Assembly: GCA_003241485.1 (NCBI GenBank)
Contig: QFQD01000030.1
Span: forward strand, 45,836-109,835
From: Ancylobacter novellus
GTDB taxonomy: Bacteria; Pseudomonadota; Alphaproteobacteria; Rhizobiales; Xanthobacteraceae
Direction of reading: 5' to 3'
Length of the DNA: 64,000 nucleotides
The notes under the pieces were generated by a model that was given only the letters and a program-made list of their open reading frames with translations, made no database searches and was not told where the DNA came from. Shown in pieces: positions 8,484-17,900 of the stretch. The position numbers and the translations under genes were made by a program. Position 1 is the stretch's first letter, and every line of letters begins with the position of its first letter.

Positions 8484-9230
8484 CTAGGAGCGGGTGAAGA
8501 TCGAACGGAGCCAGCGCAAGAACGAAAAAGCCGCCTCAGAGGGCGGCTCGGTGGGCGCGGGATTGGACGAGGCGGGACTTGGCGGCGGGGCGCTGCTGCC
8601 GGTCCAACCCGCAGCGACGAGGGCCGCGACGAAGGCTCGGTGGGCACTCGCCACCTTGGCGTCTGTGCCATCGACACCGTTGATGATGCGGCGCGGGTTG
8701 CTCTTGGCCGGGGCATCGAGGGCGGCCGGGAAGCTGTAATCGGCCAGCTTCCGGCCGGTGAAAAGGCCCTCTGCCATGCCGACGACTGCGATGTCGGCGC
8801 CGATCTTCGGATCCAGCGCGAGCGACGGGTTCACCGTCAGCGGCACGCCGAGGCGTTTCTCGAACTTGAGGTAGTTGTCACGGTGCGTGATCTGCACCGG
8901 GCCGCGCCCGAACCAGCCATCGCGCCAATAGGGCGTCTTCACCCAGGGCAGCTGACCATTCCTGAAGGCCGCGTCCAGCCGCGCGATCACCGTCGCATCG
9001 GACGGGTTCTTGTCCTTGTGCGAGGCGTACACCGTTTCCTTGATGCCGAGCATGTGGCCGCCGGTCTCGTGATGGACCTCGGCGAGGGTGTTGGCGAGGT
9101 GATGCGGCTCGGCGAGTCCATAGCGATCCGCCGCATCGAGGATGGCGTTCACGCCCTCGACCTGTTGTTGAGACAGCGCGCCGCCGAATGGGCGCGCCCG
9201 CACGCGGTCGAAGAAGACCGAGCGATCCAT
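8484..9230 (-). CDS. Endolysin, glycoside hydrolase family 19-like
   Basis: A 248-residue lysozyme/chitinase-fold enzyme. Residues 1-205 match phage GH19-type endolysins: NAILDAADRYG, LAEVHHETGGHM with the likely catalytic Glu, then YWRDGWFGRGPVQITHRDNY. A proline/serine linker follows (about 210-230), then an amphipathic C-terminal tail FLRWLRSIFTRS that could aid outer membrane contact. No signal peptide, so release depends on the holins. The last 60 bases of the gene contain a terminator-like hairpin. Confidence 0.85.
   Translation of the reverse strand: MDRSVFFDRVRARPFGGALSQQQVEGVNAILDAADRYGLAEPHHLANTLAEVHHETGGHMLGIKETVYASHKDKNPSDATVIARLDAAFRNGQLPWVKTPYWRDGWFGRGPVQITHRDNYLKFEKRLGVPLTVNPSLALDPKIGADIAVVGMAEGLFTGRKLADYSFPAALDAPAKSNPRRIINGVDGTDAKVASAHRAFVAALVAAGWTGSSAPPPSPASSNPAPTEPPSEAAFSFLRWLRSIFTRS
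8526..8547 (-). terminator. Intragenic terminator-like hairpin in endolysin gene
   Basis: On the minus strand AGCCGCC, a 6-base loop, GGCGGCT and then TTTTTC form a standard intrinsic terminator, about 40 bases before the endolysin stop and upstream of both holin genes. Its stem is closely related to the one at 11512-11534. Confidence 0.55.
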
Positions 9231-9266
9231 AGTATTCTCCAGATTGTCAGGGGATGGAGGGCGGCG

Positions 9267-9383
9267 ATGACGCCAGATCAGGCGTGGTGGTTGGGCTTCG
9301 GCGGCGTGTTTTTGGTCGTCGCCGCCGGCGTCGCGTGGCTCAAATGGCGTCTATGGTCCATTCAGCGGGGAGATCGGGAATGA
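9267..9383 (+). CDS. 38-residue single-pass membrane peptide, antisense to late genes
   Basis: ATG 9267 is preceded by GGAGG at 6-7 bases. The 38-residue product has one clear hydrophobic segment (residues 7-26) rich in Trp and Val, then a basic tail KWRLWSIQRGDRE. It is the only plus-strand frame with a good ribosome site in the leftward late region and sits in the gap between the endolysin and the fibre-assembly-like gene, overlapping the latter's 3' end by 44 bases. It could be a lysis regulator (antiholin or small toxin) or chance. No promoter is obvious. Confidence 0.4.
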   Translation: MTPDQAWWLGFGGVFLVVAAGVAWLKWRLWSIQRGDRE

Positions 9384-9627
9384 GCGCGGCGCGCTCCGCC
9401 TCGCTCAAGAGCCCGTCATAGTCCTCTTGCGAGATGCCGAGCCCGGCCCCCTCGGGCGTCTCGGGGATGACCAGCGCCGTACGCCCGTCGCTCGGGTGGT
9501 GAAGGCTTGACCACAGCGCAACGGTGACGGCGCCGGTGTCGGGCTCATCGTCCGGCCGCAGCGGCGCATAGGCATTGCGGGAGCGGGTGCGCGCGGCGGT
9601 GCGGGTCGGGAAAATCAGATAGCTCAT
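9340..9627 (-). CDS. Small phage protein, distal fibre module
   Basis: A 95-residue acidic protein starting at ATG 9627, which overlaps the stop of the preceding lectin-like gene. The N-terminal MSYLIFPTRTAARTRSRNAY motif is seen in short proteins after tail fibre genes. Probably a fibre accessory or chaperone; no catalytic motif. Confidence 0.55.
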   Translation of the reverse strand: MSYLIFPTRTAARTRSRNAYAPLRPDDEPDTGAVTVALWSSLHHPSDGRTALVIPETPEGAGLGISQEDYDGLLSEAERAALIPDLPAEWTIDAI

Positions 9628-10460
9628 GGGATGACGATCCCCCGAGGAGCGCCAATCGCGCGCTGGATATTGATGATGTCCGCCGTGGCCAGCGCGCCGC
9701 CCATGATGATGAGTTCGGGCATATATCCGTTGAGCACGCGCGCCGGGATCAGCGGATTGTAGCCCTGGTGGATCAGCGACGTGAGCGCGTCCGTCCCTGC
9801 GTTGAGCGCGCCGCTCGCCACGCCATTGACCACGGCGCGCGACGCCGCGCCGTTGAAGACGAAACCGAACAGCTGCGGAGTGCCGACCGTGAAACCGGCT
9901 GGAATGACCTGTGCACCCGCCTGCACGCGCACCTGCGAGCCGGGCGCGTAGATGTAGCTCGACCCGGTCCCGTCGCGCCCGAGCAGGGTATGCTCGCTGG
10001 AGGGCGCCGCGCCCGCGGCCATCCACGTCATGATGACCGTGAATGGCTGCGCCATCGCCAGCCCGGAGGCGGCATAACCCATGCCGCTCGCCAGCCCGTA
10101 GCGGTCGGCCGGCAGGCCGCCGAGCAGATCCAGCACCCCACCAGAGGCGATACGCGGCTGCGCCGCGGCGGTCGACTGCGTGGAGTGCCGGCCGAACGGG
10201 CTCTGATCATAGATCGTCACGCCCCATGCGCTCGTGCCCGCAATCTTGCTGTCGAGGTCCGCGCGGTCGATCCGGTTACCTGCCCAGCCGATGTCGTGCA
10301 TCACGCCGCTCGCCAGACGGATGCGCTTGCAAGGGCCGTCATTGGCCGAGCGTAGCTTGATCGCGTCGCTGCGCGCGAGGCGCACATCGGAATAGCCGTC
10401 GAGCGGTGCACGGCGCGAATTGCGCAGCGCACCGAGGGCCACACCCGCCATCATCGTCAT
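9624..10460 (-). CDS. Tail fibre accessory with lectin-like (AbfB catalytic-type) fold
   Basis: A 278-residue protein. The first half (ALRNSRRAPLDGYSDVRLAR through VTIYDQSPFGRHSTQ and AAAQPRIAS) resembles the N-terminal domain of alpha-L-arabinofuranosidase B, a concanavalin-type fold used by many phage tail proteins to bind glycans. The second half (about 130-278) looks like a LamG-type jelly roll (ELIIMGGALATADIINIQR). The start ATG 10460 overlaps the stop of the previous gene. Likely a virion surface protein that binds host polysaccharide. Confidence 0.65.
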   Translation of the reverse strand: MTMMAGVALGALRNSRRAPLDGYSDVRLARSDAIKLRSANDGPCKRIRLASGVMHDIGWAGNRIDRADLDSKIAGTSAWGVTIYDQSPFGRHSTQSTAAAQPRIASGGVLDLLGGLPADRYGLASGMGYAASGLAMAQPFTVIMTWMAAGAAPSSEHTLLGRDGTGSSYIYAPGSQVRVQAGAQVIPAGFTVGTPQLFGFVFNGAASRAVVNGVASGALNAGTDALTSLIHQGYNPLIPARVLNGYMPELIIMGGALATADIINIQRAIGAPRGIVIP

Positions 10461-11494
10461 GTCAGCACGCCCTCGATCAGCCACACGCCGGCGCTGTCGA
10501 CGGAAAGGGTGACGGTCGTCCACTGGCCGGAGATGCCGGCCGTCACCGCGCTGTCCGGCTTGATCGCGGAGCCGACCTCCGCCATCCAGGTGACAGGTCC
10601 GGCGGTCCTACGGAGTGGCACCCACCAGCCCGGCACGGCCGCGATGGCGGCCGGCAGGGTCAGGACACACCCGGCCGCATTGGTAAACCGCAGCACACGC
10701 CCGATATCGTCGAGCAGCAGCGTGTAGGTCGCCGCCGCGATCGTCTTGGGGGCCGCGACGATCTTGTTGTAATAGGCCTCGACCGCGGCCTTATCGGTGC
10801 CAACCGCAGCCCGGTCCTGCCCTGTCGCGACGCGGTCCTCTCCGGTAGCCACCCGGTCCTGCGCGGTCATCTCCGCCGCACCGACCGCCGTTCCCGCCGC
10901 GCCGGTCGCGATTCCGGCAGCGGTGCCGGCCGCCGCCGCGCTGGCCGCCGCTGCCGCCCGATCCGCCGCCGCACCGGTGCCATTGAGCAGCACCTCCCAA
11001 TCGGCGCCCACGCCGGGCTCATCATCCGTCTCCACCAGCGTGAGCCAGGTCGAGCCGTTGTGCGAGGTGGAGGATTTCGCGGGATAGGTGCCGGGCGCCC
11101 ATGGGCCGCGATGCACCCATGGCGGCGGGCCTTGCAGCACCGGGCCGAGCACCACCAGCTGCGTCGCACCCTTGTACTTGCCGGCGCCAAGCACCTCGAT
11201 CGTGCAGCTGCCGATTTTCTCCCGCCGCCCCTCAATGTGCCGGAACACGTCGCCTGCGGTGTTCTGGCCGAGCGGCAGGCTCTCGATCATCTCCGGCGAG
11301 GGGTAGAAGCGCAGCAGGTTGCTGCCGACGAGGTCGAGGCCATCCTCGGTCGAGAGGAAGAATGTCACCGGCGCCGCGCCGATCGGCTGGCCGGCGATCT
11401 CCAGATCGATAACCGAGCCGTCAAACACGGCGCCCGGGATCTCCAGCACCACTTCGGGCGCGATCTCGCCGCGATAGAGCGTCACAACCGACAT
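10457..11494 (-). CDS. Tail fibre-like protein with Ala-rich heptad region
   Basis: A 345-residue protein starting at ATG 11494, with AGGAG about 6 bases upstream; a GTG two codons earlier is less likely. An N-terminal globular part (1-170) is followed by an alanine/glycine-rich stretch (about 172-205), then a repeated QDRVATG/EDRVATG/QDRAAVG heptad (about 212-232) that predicts a trimeric coiled coil, and a C-terminal beta-rich domain. This architecture suits a trimeric fibre. It is the first gene after the terminator at 11512-11534, so it needs read-through or its own promoter. Confidence 0.6.
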   Translation of the reverse strand: MSVVTLYRGEIAPEVVLEIPGAVFDGSVIDLEIAGQPIGAAPVTFFLSTEDGLDLVGSNLLRFYPSPEMIESLPLGQNTAGDVFRHIEGRREKIGSCTIEVLGAGKYKGATQLVVLGPVLQGPPPWVHRGPWAPGTYPAKSSTSHNGSTWLTLVETDDEPGVGADWEVLLNGTGAAADRAAAAASAAAAGTAAGIATGAAGTAVGAAEMTAQDRVATGEDRVATGQDRAAVGTDKAAVEAYYNKIVAAPKTIAAATYTLLLDDIGRVLRFTNAAGCVLTLPAAIAAVPGWWVPLRRTAGPVTWMAEVGSAIKPDSAVTAGISGQWTTVTLSVDSAGVWLIEGVLT

Positions 11495-11511
11495 AACCAC
11501 TCCTGCAAATG

Positions 11512-11534
11512 AAAAAGCCGCCCGGAGGCGGCTG
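11512..11534 (-). terminator. Intrinsic terminator within late region
   Basis: On the minus strand GCCGCC, loop TCCG, GGCGGC and TTTTT follow the stop of the 11558 gene and precede the start of the next fibre gene. Late transcription must be antiterminated or re-initiated here. Confidence 0.75.
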
Positions 11535-11557
11535 CGAAGCGCGATGGTGAGGGCGGC

Positions 11558-11971
11558 TTATTCCGGCCACGCGAAGGGACAGGCGAGGTCGATCTCGGCG
11601 AGGAAGGCCTCGACACCCGGCGCCTCTCGGGTGCCGGCCAGCACCGCCGCCATCTCGGCAAGCGCGTAGCTCCACACCGCATCGCGCCAGTCGCGCAGCA
11701 ACAGCGCTTCGGCCGCCCAGGCGGGCACGGTGGAGGTCACATAGCTCACCGCAGAGGCCAGGCTGTCATAGCCGCGCTCACGCGCCTTCGCGTCGAGCAT
11801 GGCCTGTATTTCGAGGCGCATCTGTTCTTCCAGCGGCAGCGCTGGCGCACCAGCCGGGGCATCGACGGGCACCACCTTGGTCGGCGGCGCCGCGCCGAAA
11901 GCCTGATAGTGGCGCGGATATCCCTTCCGCCCGACGCGGTCGATGTCGATCACGGTCTCTGTCGCGCTCAT
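11558..11971 (-). CDS. Tail fibre assembly-type protein
   Basis: A 137-residue protein. The C-terminal part (MLDAKARERGYDSLASAVSY, then LLLRDWRDAVWSYALA) is the pattern seen in small proteins encoded right after tail fibre genes in many prophages (DUF4376/XkdW-like). It is translationally coupled to the fibre gene upstream by an ATGA overlap. Likely a chaperone for fibre trimerisation or a baseplate accessory. The terminator after it ends this transcription unit. Confidence 0.65.
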   Translation of the reverse strand: MSATETVIDIDRVGRKGYPRHYQAFGAAPPTKVVPVDAPAGAPALPLEEQMRLEIQAMLDAKARERGYDSLASAVSYVTSTVPAWAAEALLLRDWRDAVWSYALAEMAAVLAGTREAPGVEAFLAEIDLACPFAWPE

Positions 11972-13554
11972 TCGGGCTTCTCCTGTTCGCAGATGAACTT
12001 GCCGTCGCTGTCGGTGTTGGGGTCGTCTCCGGAGCGCACATAGGCGTCATTGCGCCGGGCCGTCACTTCCCAGGCGACGAGATCGGTGCAGGCATCATCC
12101 TCGCAGATGATCTCGAACACCCCGCCTGTGATTGCGCCGGGCCGCAGGCGGGCAAAGCCCTCCTGATTTTGCAGCCCCGCCAGCCAGGCATCGGCATTGA
12201 GCGCGGCGAAGGTGCCGGCGCTCATACCCGCCACGGTGTCGATATCCACGGTCGCCCGGCCATCCACCAGTCGCACGAGGCCGCGATAGCGGTTCTGGTA
12301 TTCCGGGGCTTCCACGAAGCCGTGCGCCAGATCCTTATTGTACGGGTCGAGCGGATGGTCGATCAGGAAGGTGCCGGAGGCCTTGGACAGCGAGCCGGAG
12401 ATAGCGGTGTTGCCGCCGCTGTCCATGACAAGAGAACCAACCTGAGCTCCATTGACCGAGAGGATGGCGGCCCGGATGGCAACACCGATCTGGTTCTGGC
12501 AGTAGAACTGGGCGAACTGGCTTCCTACACCCGAGGTGTCAGACCTGAAGACACCACCCGAGATGGTGCCGCTCACCGGAGCGGTGTTATTCCCGATGAA
12601 CGCCCCCTGCGTTACGAAGTTGCCCGTCATCGCGTTGTCGCCCGCGCGATTGACCGGCGTGTAGCCCAGGGCCGCCTGCGCGCCGAGTGCAGTGCGGGCC
12701 GCGGCGGCGTCTGCCGCGGTGCGGATACCCGCCATAAAGGTCGAGAAGCCCATCGCCGCCAGCAAGGCCGCGGCGTCCGCCACTCCCCGCAGGCCCCGCA
12801 TGAAGGTGGAAAAGCCGAGGCCGGTAAGGGCCGCCACCGCATCCGCAGATCCCCGAATGCCCGCCATGAAGGACGAGAAGCCGAGAGTGGTCAGTGCGGC
12901 CGGGGCATCCGCCGCCGGCATGAGCGTCTGGAAATAGGCGCTGGCGATCGCGCTTTTGATCTGCACCGCCGACACCGCCCCCGTCTGCCCCACAACCGAG
13001 GCCACGCCGTTGGTCGGCAACCAAGCCGCGCCGTCGAAGGCGTAGAGCGCATTGGCACCAGCACTATAGGCATGCCACCCGCCCTCGGGCACGGCGAACA
13101 GCCAGGCCGTGCCACCCCACACCGCCACATTGTTCGCGCGACCCGCCCATGCGCCCGTTGGCGCGGTGCCGACCACATAGCTGTCACTCTCGGCCGGCGC
13201 GCCGGGCGGTGCGTTCGTGCCGAGGCTCACCACCTGATAGTACGGCACATTCGCCGTGAGCAGCCGCAGCTGCGCAACCAGTTCGCGTACCTGCGTCGCC
13301 ATATAGGCGCTCTCGTAACGCAGGGGCGAATCGTAGCGCACGAGATAGTCCGCCGCCGCTTTGGCGCCACCTGGCCAGGGCGAGATGACGAGATGGCTAT
13401 CGTCCGTCACCTCCAGCACGCTCACCCGGACACCCTCGCACTCAAAGGTATCGAGCGGCACCAGCACCTCAGTCCATAATGTGCCGACACCAGTCACGAC
13501 GGTGCCGTTCGCCGCCACGCTGATGGTGCCGGCGTTGTACATGCGATCGGGCAT
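11968..13554 (-). CDS. Tail fibre with DUF2793-like module and tandem shaft repeats
   Basis: A 528-residue fibre. Residues about 120-185 (APAESDSYVVGTAPTGAWAG and on to ALYAFDGAAWL) match the DUF2793 phage module. Residues 215-295 contain three tandem units of roughly 25 residues of the form LGFSxFMxGIRxxADAxAAL, likely a repetitive shaft. A C-terminal domain with FLIDHPLDPYNKDLAHGFVE is a conserved module of surface and fibre proteins. GAGG lies 6-9 bases before ATG 13554. Probable receptor-binding fibre. Confidence 0.7.
   Translation of the reverse strand: MPDRMYNAGTISVAANGTVVTGVGTLWTEVLVPLDTFECEGVRVSVLEVTDDSHLVISPWPGGAKAAADYLVRYDSPLRYESAYMATQVRELVAQLRLLTANVPYYQVVSLGTNAPPGAPAESDSYVVGTAPTGAWAGRANNVAVWGGTAWLFAVPEGGWHAYSAGANALYAFDGAAWLPTNGVASVVGQTGAVSAVQIKSAIASAYFQTLMPAADAPAALTTLGFSSFMAGIRGSADAVAALTGLGFSTFMRGLRGVADAAALLAAMGFSTFMAGIRTAADAAAARTALGAQAALGYTPVNRAGDNAMTGNFVTQGAFIGNNTAPVSGTISGGVFRSDTSGVGSQFAQFYCQNQIGVAIRAAILSVNGAQVGSLVMDSGGNTAISGSLSKASGTFLIDHPLDPYNKDLAHGFVEAPEYQNRYRGLVRLVDGRATVDIDTVAGMSAGTFAALNADAWLAGLQNQEGFARLRPGAITGGVFEIICEDDACTDLVAWEVTARRNDAYVRSGDDPNTDSDGKFICEQEKPE
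12670..12905 (-). repeat. Three tandem fibre-shaft repeats (coding)
   Basis: About 75-base units encode LGFSSFMAGIRGSADA, LGFSTFMRGLRGVADA and MGFSTFMAGIRTAADA in succession. Number of units may vary between relatives. Confidence 0.75.
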
Positions 13555-13561
13555 GGGAACC

Positions 13562-14971
13562 TCAGAAGTCCGAAATGTTCATGGTAGAGACGTAGCCAAA
13601 ATAAGAGGCTGGAAAGGCCGCGTTGCGATACCAGCGGTATCGCGTTCGGTCATAGATCGAGCCATAGAAGAACGGGCCGTAGTATGGGCCGTTAACACTT
13701 GGATTGCTGTCGGCAATGTCTTGCATCATCACCTGACCCATGCCGCACCACCACCCGCTATAATCGAGATTGTCACTCACGATCATGAAGGCGAACGGCG
13801 GCCCGGCACCTAATGGCGCTGGCGTGGGCAGATCGTAGAAGTTGCTCGCCGCAGCGGTCGCGATGGTCCCGAAGCCGGAAAACCGGGGCGTCAGGCGGTC
13901 GGAACGGTAGAGGAAGTCATTCGGCCCGGCCGATCCATAGGTGACGTTGTGCTTGGTGACCGCGAGCTTATCGTTCTTTGCCCACCACACCCGGTCGAGA
14001 CCGGAAATGGTGTCGACGCCAAACTGATAGGTCGGGTCGCTGCCCACCACGGCGAATTTGATACCCGAGCCGCCGCCGGCCGAGCTGGTGAGCAGCAGCT
14101 GCGACGGTGAGAGCCAGAAAATGCTGCACTGATGGCGCGGCTCGCCGCCCAACCCGACATCGACCGCGAAGGCCATCACGGGCGGATAATGCGGGTAGGA
14201 ACCGCGAAGGTTGACGATGGCCGCCGTTCGCACCGGCGCGATGCCGGCGAGGGGAAACGGGTCGCCGCTCGCCAGATCATTCGGCGCGAGAGCGCCCCCA
14301 CCGGAATAAATGGACGGATAGGCTATGCCTGTCTCCGCCACCTGAAAATGGTTGCGGCGGCTGGTCATCACCATGTCGTCGAGGCTGCATGTCTCCGCGT
14401 CGAAGCCGAGGCGCGAGATGTAAATCCCCGGCCCATAAAGCGGGTGCTTACCCAGCACGATGCTGTTGCCGCCAGGTGCCTCCGCCGCCGTCGGATTGGT
14501 GCCGAAGACGAAATAGACATAGTCGACATCGTTGCGCGCCGGCGAGAACAGTATTTCGTCATTGCGCAGGTTCACCGCGCACACGCCATAGCCACGCGCA
14601 TAGGTCTTGGTTTCGCCGGGCCCGGAGAGCGACGTTCCCGCCGCAACGAAATTCAGCGTGCCGCCGCCATTGCGCATCCATGCGAGCGTCGGCCGGAACG
14701 GACCATTGGCCCCGGCGAAGGGCAGTACTTTGACTTGCCGGGCGCCGTTTCGCGCGCCCGGCACTCCCACGGTGCCATAGGTGATGGCGCGCCCGCCCAG
14801 CGACCCGCCATAGGAAATCCCGTTATGGATGACCTTCAGGGTGTTCGGCCAGGTGCTGTCATAGGTCAGCACCCGCTCATCGAGGGCCGGATTCTCGGGA
14901 TCATATCCGGCAAGACAGGTGCGCAGGCGCACCCCGCCGCCCATGCGGACAAAGCCAGTATTGTCCGCCAT
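13562..14971 (-). CDS. Phage structural protein, tail fibre region
   Basis: A 469-residue protein with even, beta-rich composition, no signal peptide or transmembrane segment and many Gly, Asn and aromatic residues. It begins 1 base after the tail-tip gene's stop and is followed by the fibre gene, so it is probably a virion protein at the tail tip. I recognise no domain. Homologues in related prophages would be expected right after TipJ-like genes. Confidence 0.6.
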   Translation of the reverse strand: MADNTGFVRMGGGVRLRTCLAGYDPENPALDERVLTYDSTWPNTLKVIHNGISYGGSLGGRAITYGTVGVPGARNGARQVKVLPFAGANGPFRPTLAWMRNGGGTLNFVAAGTSLSGPGETKTYARGYGVCAVNLRNDEILFSPARNDVDYVYFVFGTNPTAAEAPGGNSIVLGKHPLYGPGIYISRLGFDAETCSLDDMVMTSRRNHFQVAETGIAYPSIYSGGGALAPNDLASGDPFPLAGIAPVRTAAIVNLRGSYPHYPPVMAFAVDVGLGGEPRHQCSIFWLSPSQLLLTSSAGGGSGIKFAVVGSDPTYQFGVDTISGLDRVWWAKNDKLAVTKHNVTYGSAGPNDFLYRSDRLTPRFSGFGTIATAAASNFYDLPTPAPLGAGPPFAFMIVSDNLDYSGWWCGMGQVMMQDIADSNPSVNGPYYGPFFYGSIYDRTRYRWYRNAAFPASYFGYVSTMNISDF

Positions 14972-14972
14972 G

Positions 14973-17900
14973 TCAGCTCCGCACGACCTGGTAGCCGGCG
15001 TCGAGATTGATGACGAACTTGTTGTCGGCCGATCTCAGGATGCCCGCGATGATAGTCCCGAGGTTCGCCGAGATCGCCTGCAGGGTGGAGACGTTCAGCA
15101 GCAGCGCCGTGATCGACCCGTTGGCGATCAGGTTCATGTTGATGCTCACCACCCCGGTGGTGGTGTTGACGATGAACATCGGGTTGAAGACGCCGGACTC
15201 CATCAATCCGATGGAGAACCGGCTGGCATCCATCTGGATTTCGGAGACGGCCTCGCCGCCGATCAGGCGCGCCAGCACGCGCATGGCGGCGCGGGCCGTG
15301 CCGACGCCGTCACTCACCTCCGCTTCGAGGTACCAGGCCGAGAGAGCGCCAGACGGCACCGCGCCGGCCACGAACCGGACCTTGAGGCTGGCCTCGACAT
15401 TGCCGATCGCCGCTTCAAGTTCGGTGATCGCTTCCGCCACCGCCGAACCCGGCCCAACGGCGGCGGTGATGCGATCGGTCACGCTGGCATCGAGCGCGCC
15501 GACCGAGGCCTCTACGGTGAGGATGGCCTGCGCGAGAGCCGATTCCGGCCCGGTCGCGACTTCCAGCTTTTCCAGCACCCGAGCCGTGGACTGGCCGACC
15601 GTCGAGGTCAGATCGCGCAGCAGCACCTGGCGGTCGGTGTAGCTCTGCGCATCGACTTCGGCGAGCAGGCGGTTGATGTCCTCAATCGCCTTGGCGGTGA
15701 CGCGCTGAACGTCCTTCACCTCGCGCAGCACATAGTCGCGCACGCCGGCCTCGAACATCTCCTTGGTGACGGTGATGTTGTCGGCGCCCCGCACCGGGGC
15801 GGCGATGACGGTGCGTGCCCATCCGCCCGGCCGGCCCTGCAGATTGATGCCGGCCACCTCGAACCAGGCGGCCGCGGCCTCTACTACGGCGGTGAGATAA
15901 GGCGCGCGCACCTCGCCGAGCGGGGTGTAGCTGGCGCCCTCGTCATAGGAGATCCGCGTCATGTAGGACGCCGCGCCGGCGGCCGGAAACCAGCTCGCGT
16001 CGAGCGTCGGCGGGTGCTCGCTGGGGCGGATACGCGCCACCAGCCCGCCGATGACCGGCAGGCGCGGCGTGGTCTGCCACGAATTGGTCGGCAGCGGCGG
16101 CGGGGCGGTCAGGTCCTCGTCATGTACGCGGGGATCATCGAGCAGCATCTCCAGCGCCACTTGGTCGCCGCTTGGCGCGCCAGAAGTGACCAGACAGCGC
16201 CTTTGCCATGTGGTGCCCAGGCCGACAGCTGCGCTCGCGCCTTCGCCGCCATCGGCGCGCGCAAGCGCCGCATTGAGCGGGCCTTGCGTGGCCTCGACCG
16301 CGGCGAGGTCGGGCGCGTCGAGCAGCGCTATATGGTCGGCCGCGCCCCGGGCGCATTTGATCGGGCCGAAGCTGCCGCCGGTGCGGGTGCGCACTCTGAC
16401 GTAGTGCTGGCCGGTGCCCCAGGTCACCGGGTCGGACAGGATCAGGCCATTGCCCTCGCGGCGCGCCACCTCGGCGGAGGCGCCCCAATTGTCCGGCATG
16501 TCGGACTGCACGGCGATGGACGAGCCGACCGAGAGCAGCCGTCCGTCATGTTCGGTCGAGAGCAGCACGCGGCGGCGGCGGTAGAGGTAGCAGCGCCAGA
16601 GGAAATCCGCCTCCAGCTGGGCATGGGCGCGGCGGGTGATGCCGGGCAGCTGCTTGCGCAGCGGACGGCTGGGGCTGGTACCGCGCGGCGAGATGATCTC
16701 GGCCGGCTTCCACGTCGTCTCGTCGACATATTCCAGCACCAGCCCGTCATAGGCGGTCGAGGGCAGGAGGTCGTACTTGAGCGAGAAACTGTCGCGGACG
16801 ATCTCGCGATCGGTGAGCAGCATCGAGGGAATGCTCGCCCACTGCTCGCGAACCAGCGACAGCGTGTCGCCCAGCCAGCGGGTCTTTGCCCGCGCTGTGG
16901 CAAGGATCTGGTCGAGTTGGTCGAGGCAAAGCTCGCCCGAGGTAAAGGTGAAATCGAAGGTCTCGTCGCGCGCCTCATTGCTGGCGGCGAGATCGACAAA
17001 GGCTTGCAGATCGACCTTGGACAGTGCCCGGGCGCCGCCATAGACCGCATTAGTGGCGAGATCGAGCGCCGCCCATGCCGGCCGGCGGGTCGGCTGATCG
17101 ACCCATCCCGTGCCGTTCCACACAGGGAGGATTCGGGTGTCGATAAAGTTGATGTCGCGCGCCGCGTCGCCGGACAGCTGGTCCGTCGCCTTCAGCCGCA
17201 GCGCGGTGACAGAGACATTCGCGAAGCTGGCCGGCGCGTCGATGAAGGCGCGCAGCCCCGCCCACATCACCTTGTCGCCGGCCTTGCCATTGGTGGTCGG
17301 CGGCAGCAGCCGGCGCACCCGCACCTCATAGCGGCCGGGCGAAACATCGGCGCGGATCGACAGGCGCACCGGCGTGCGGGTGCAGCGTGTCCAGCCGAGC
17401 GAAGGAATGCCGACCCAGCCGCCCGCCGGGGCGCCGGCGGCGTCAACCGCGCGATACTGCGCCTCCAGCACCACGCTGTGCGGGCGCATGTCGCCCTGGC
17501 TGTCGATGCTGTAAAGCCCCTCCGGCAGCACGAAGTCGATGGCGAGCGTCTTCGCCAGCGTGCCGGCGGCATTGGCCACAAAACCGCCGGCGAAGGTGGT
17601 CGACAGCTCCTGTCCCGAGACTTCGGAGGATGTTTCCACCCGCGTCGGGAACAGCGTCACCGGCTCGCCCGGCTCGCGGAACTGCAACTCCACCCCGGAA
17701 AAGGCCGGGTTTACGCCGGTCACGCGATCCCACAGCACCGTGTCGGCGACGAGGATCTGATCGCGGCGGTAGCGGCCGACGCCGTTGACGAACAAGAGAT
17801 GCAGATATTGCTGGTCGCCGTCGAACTCGGCCCATGGCCGCGTCGCATAATCCGGCGCCTTGATGATGCGGCCATAGCTGCACGGAATGGTCTGCAGCAG

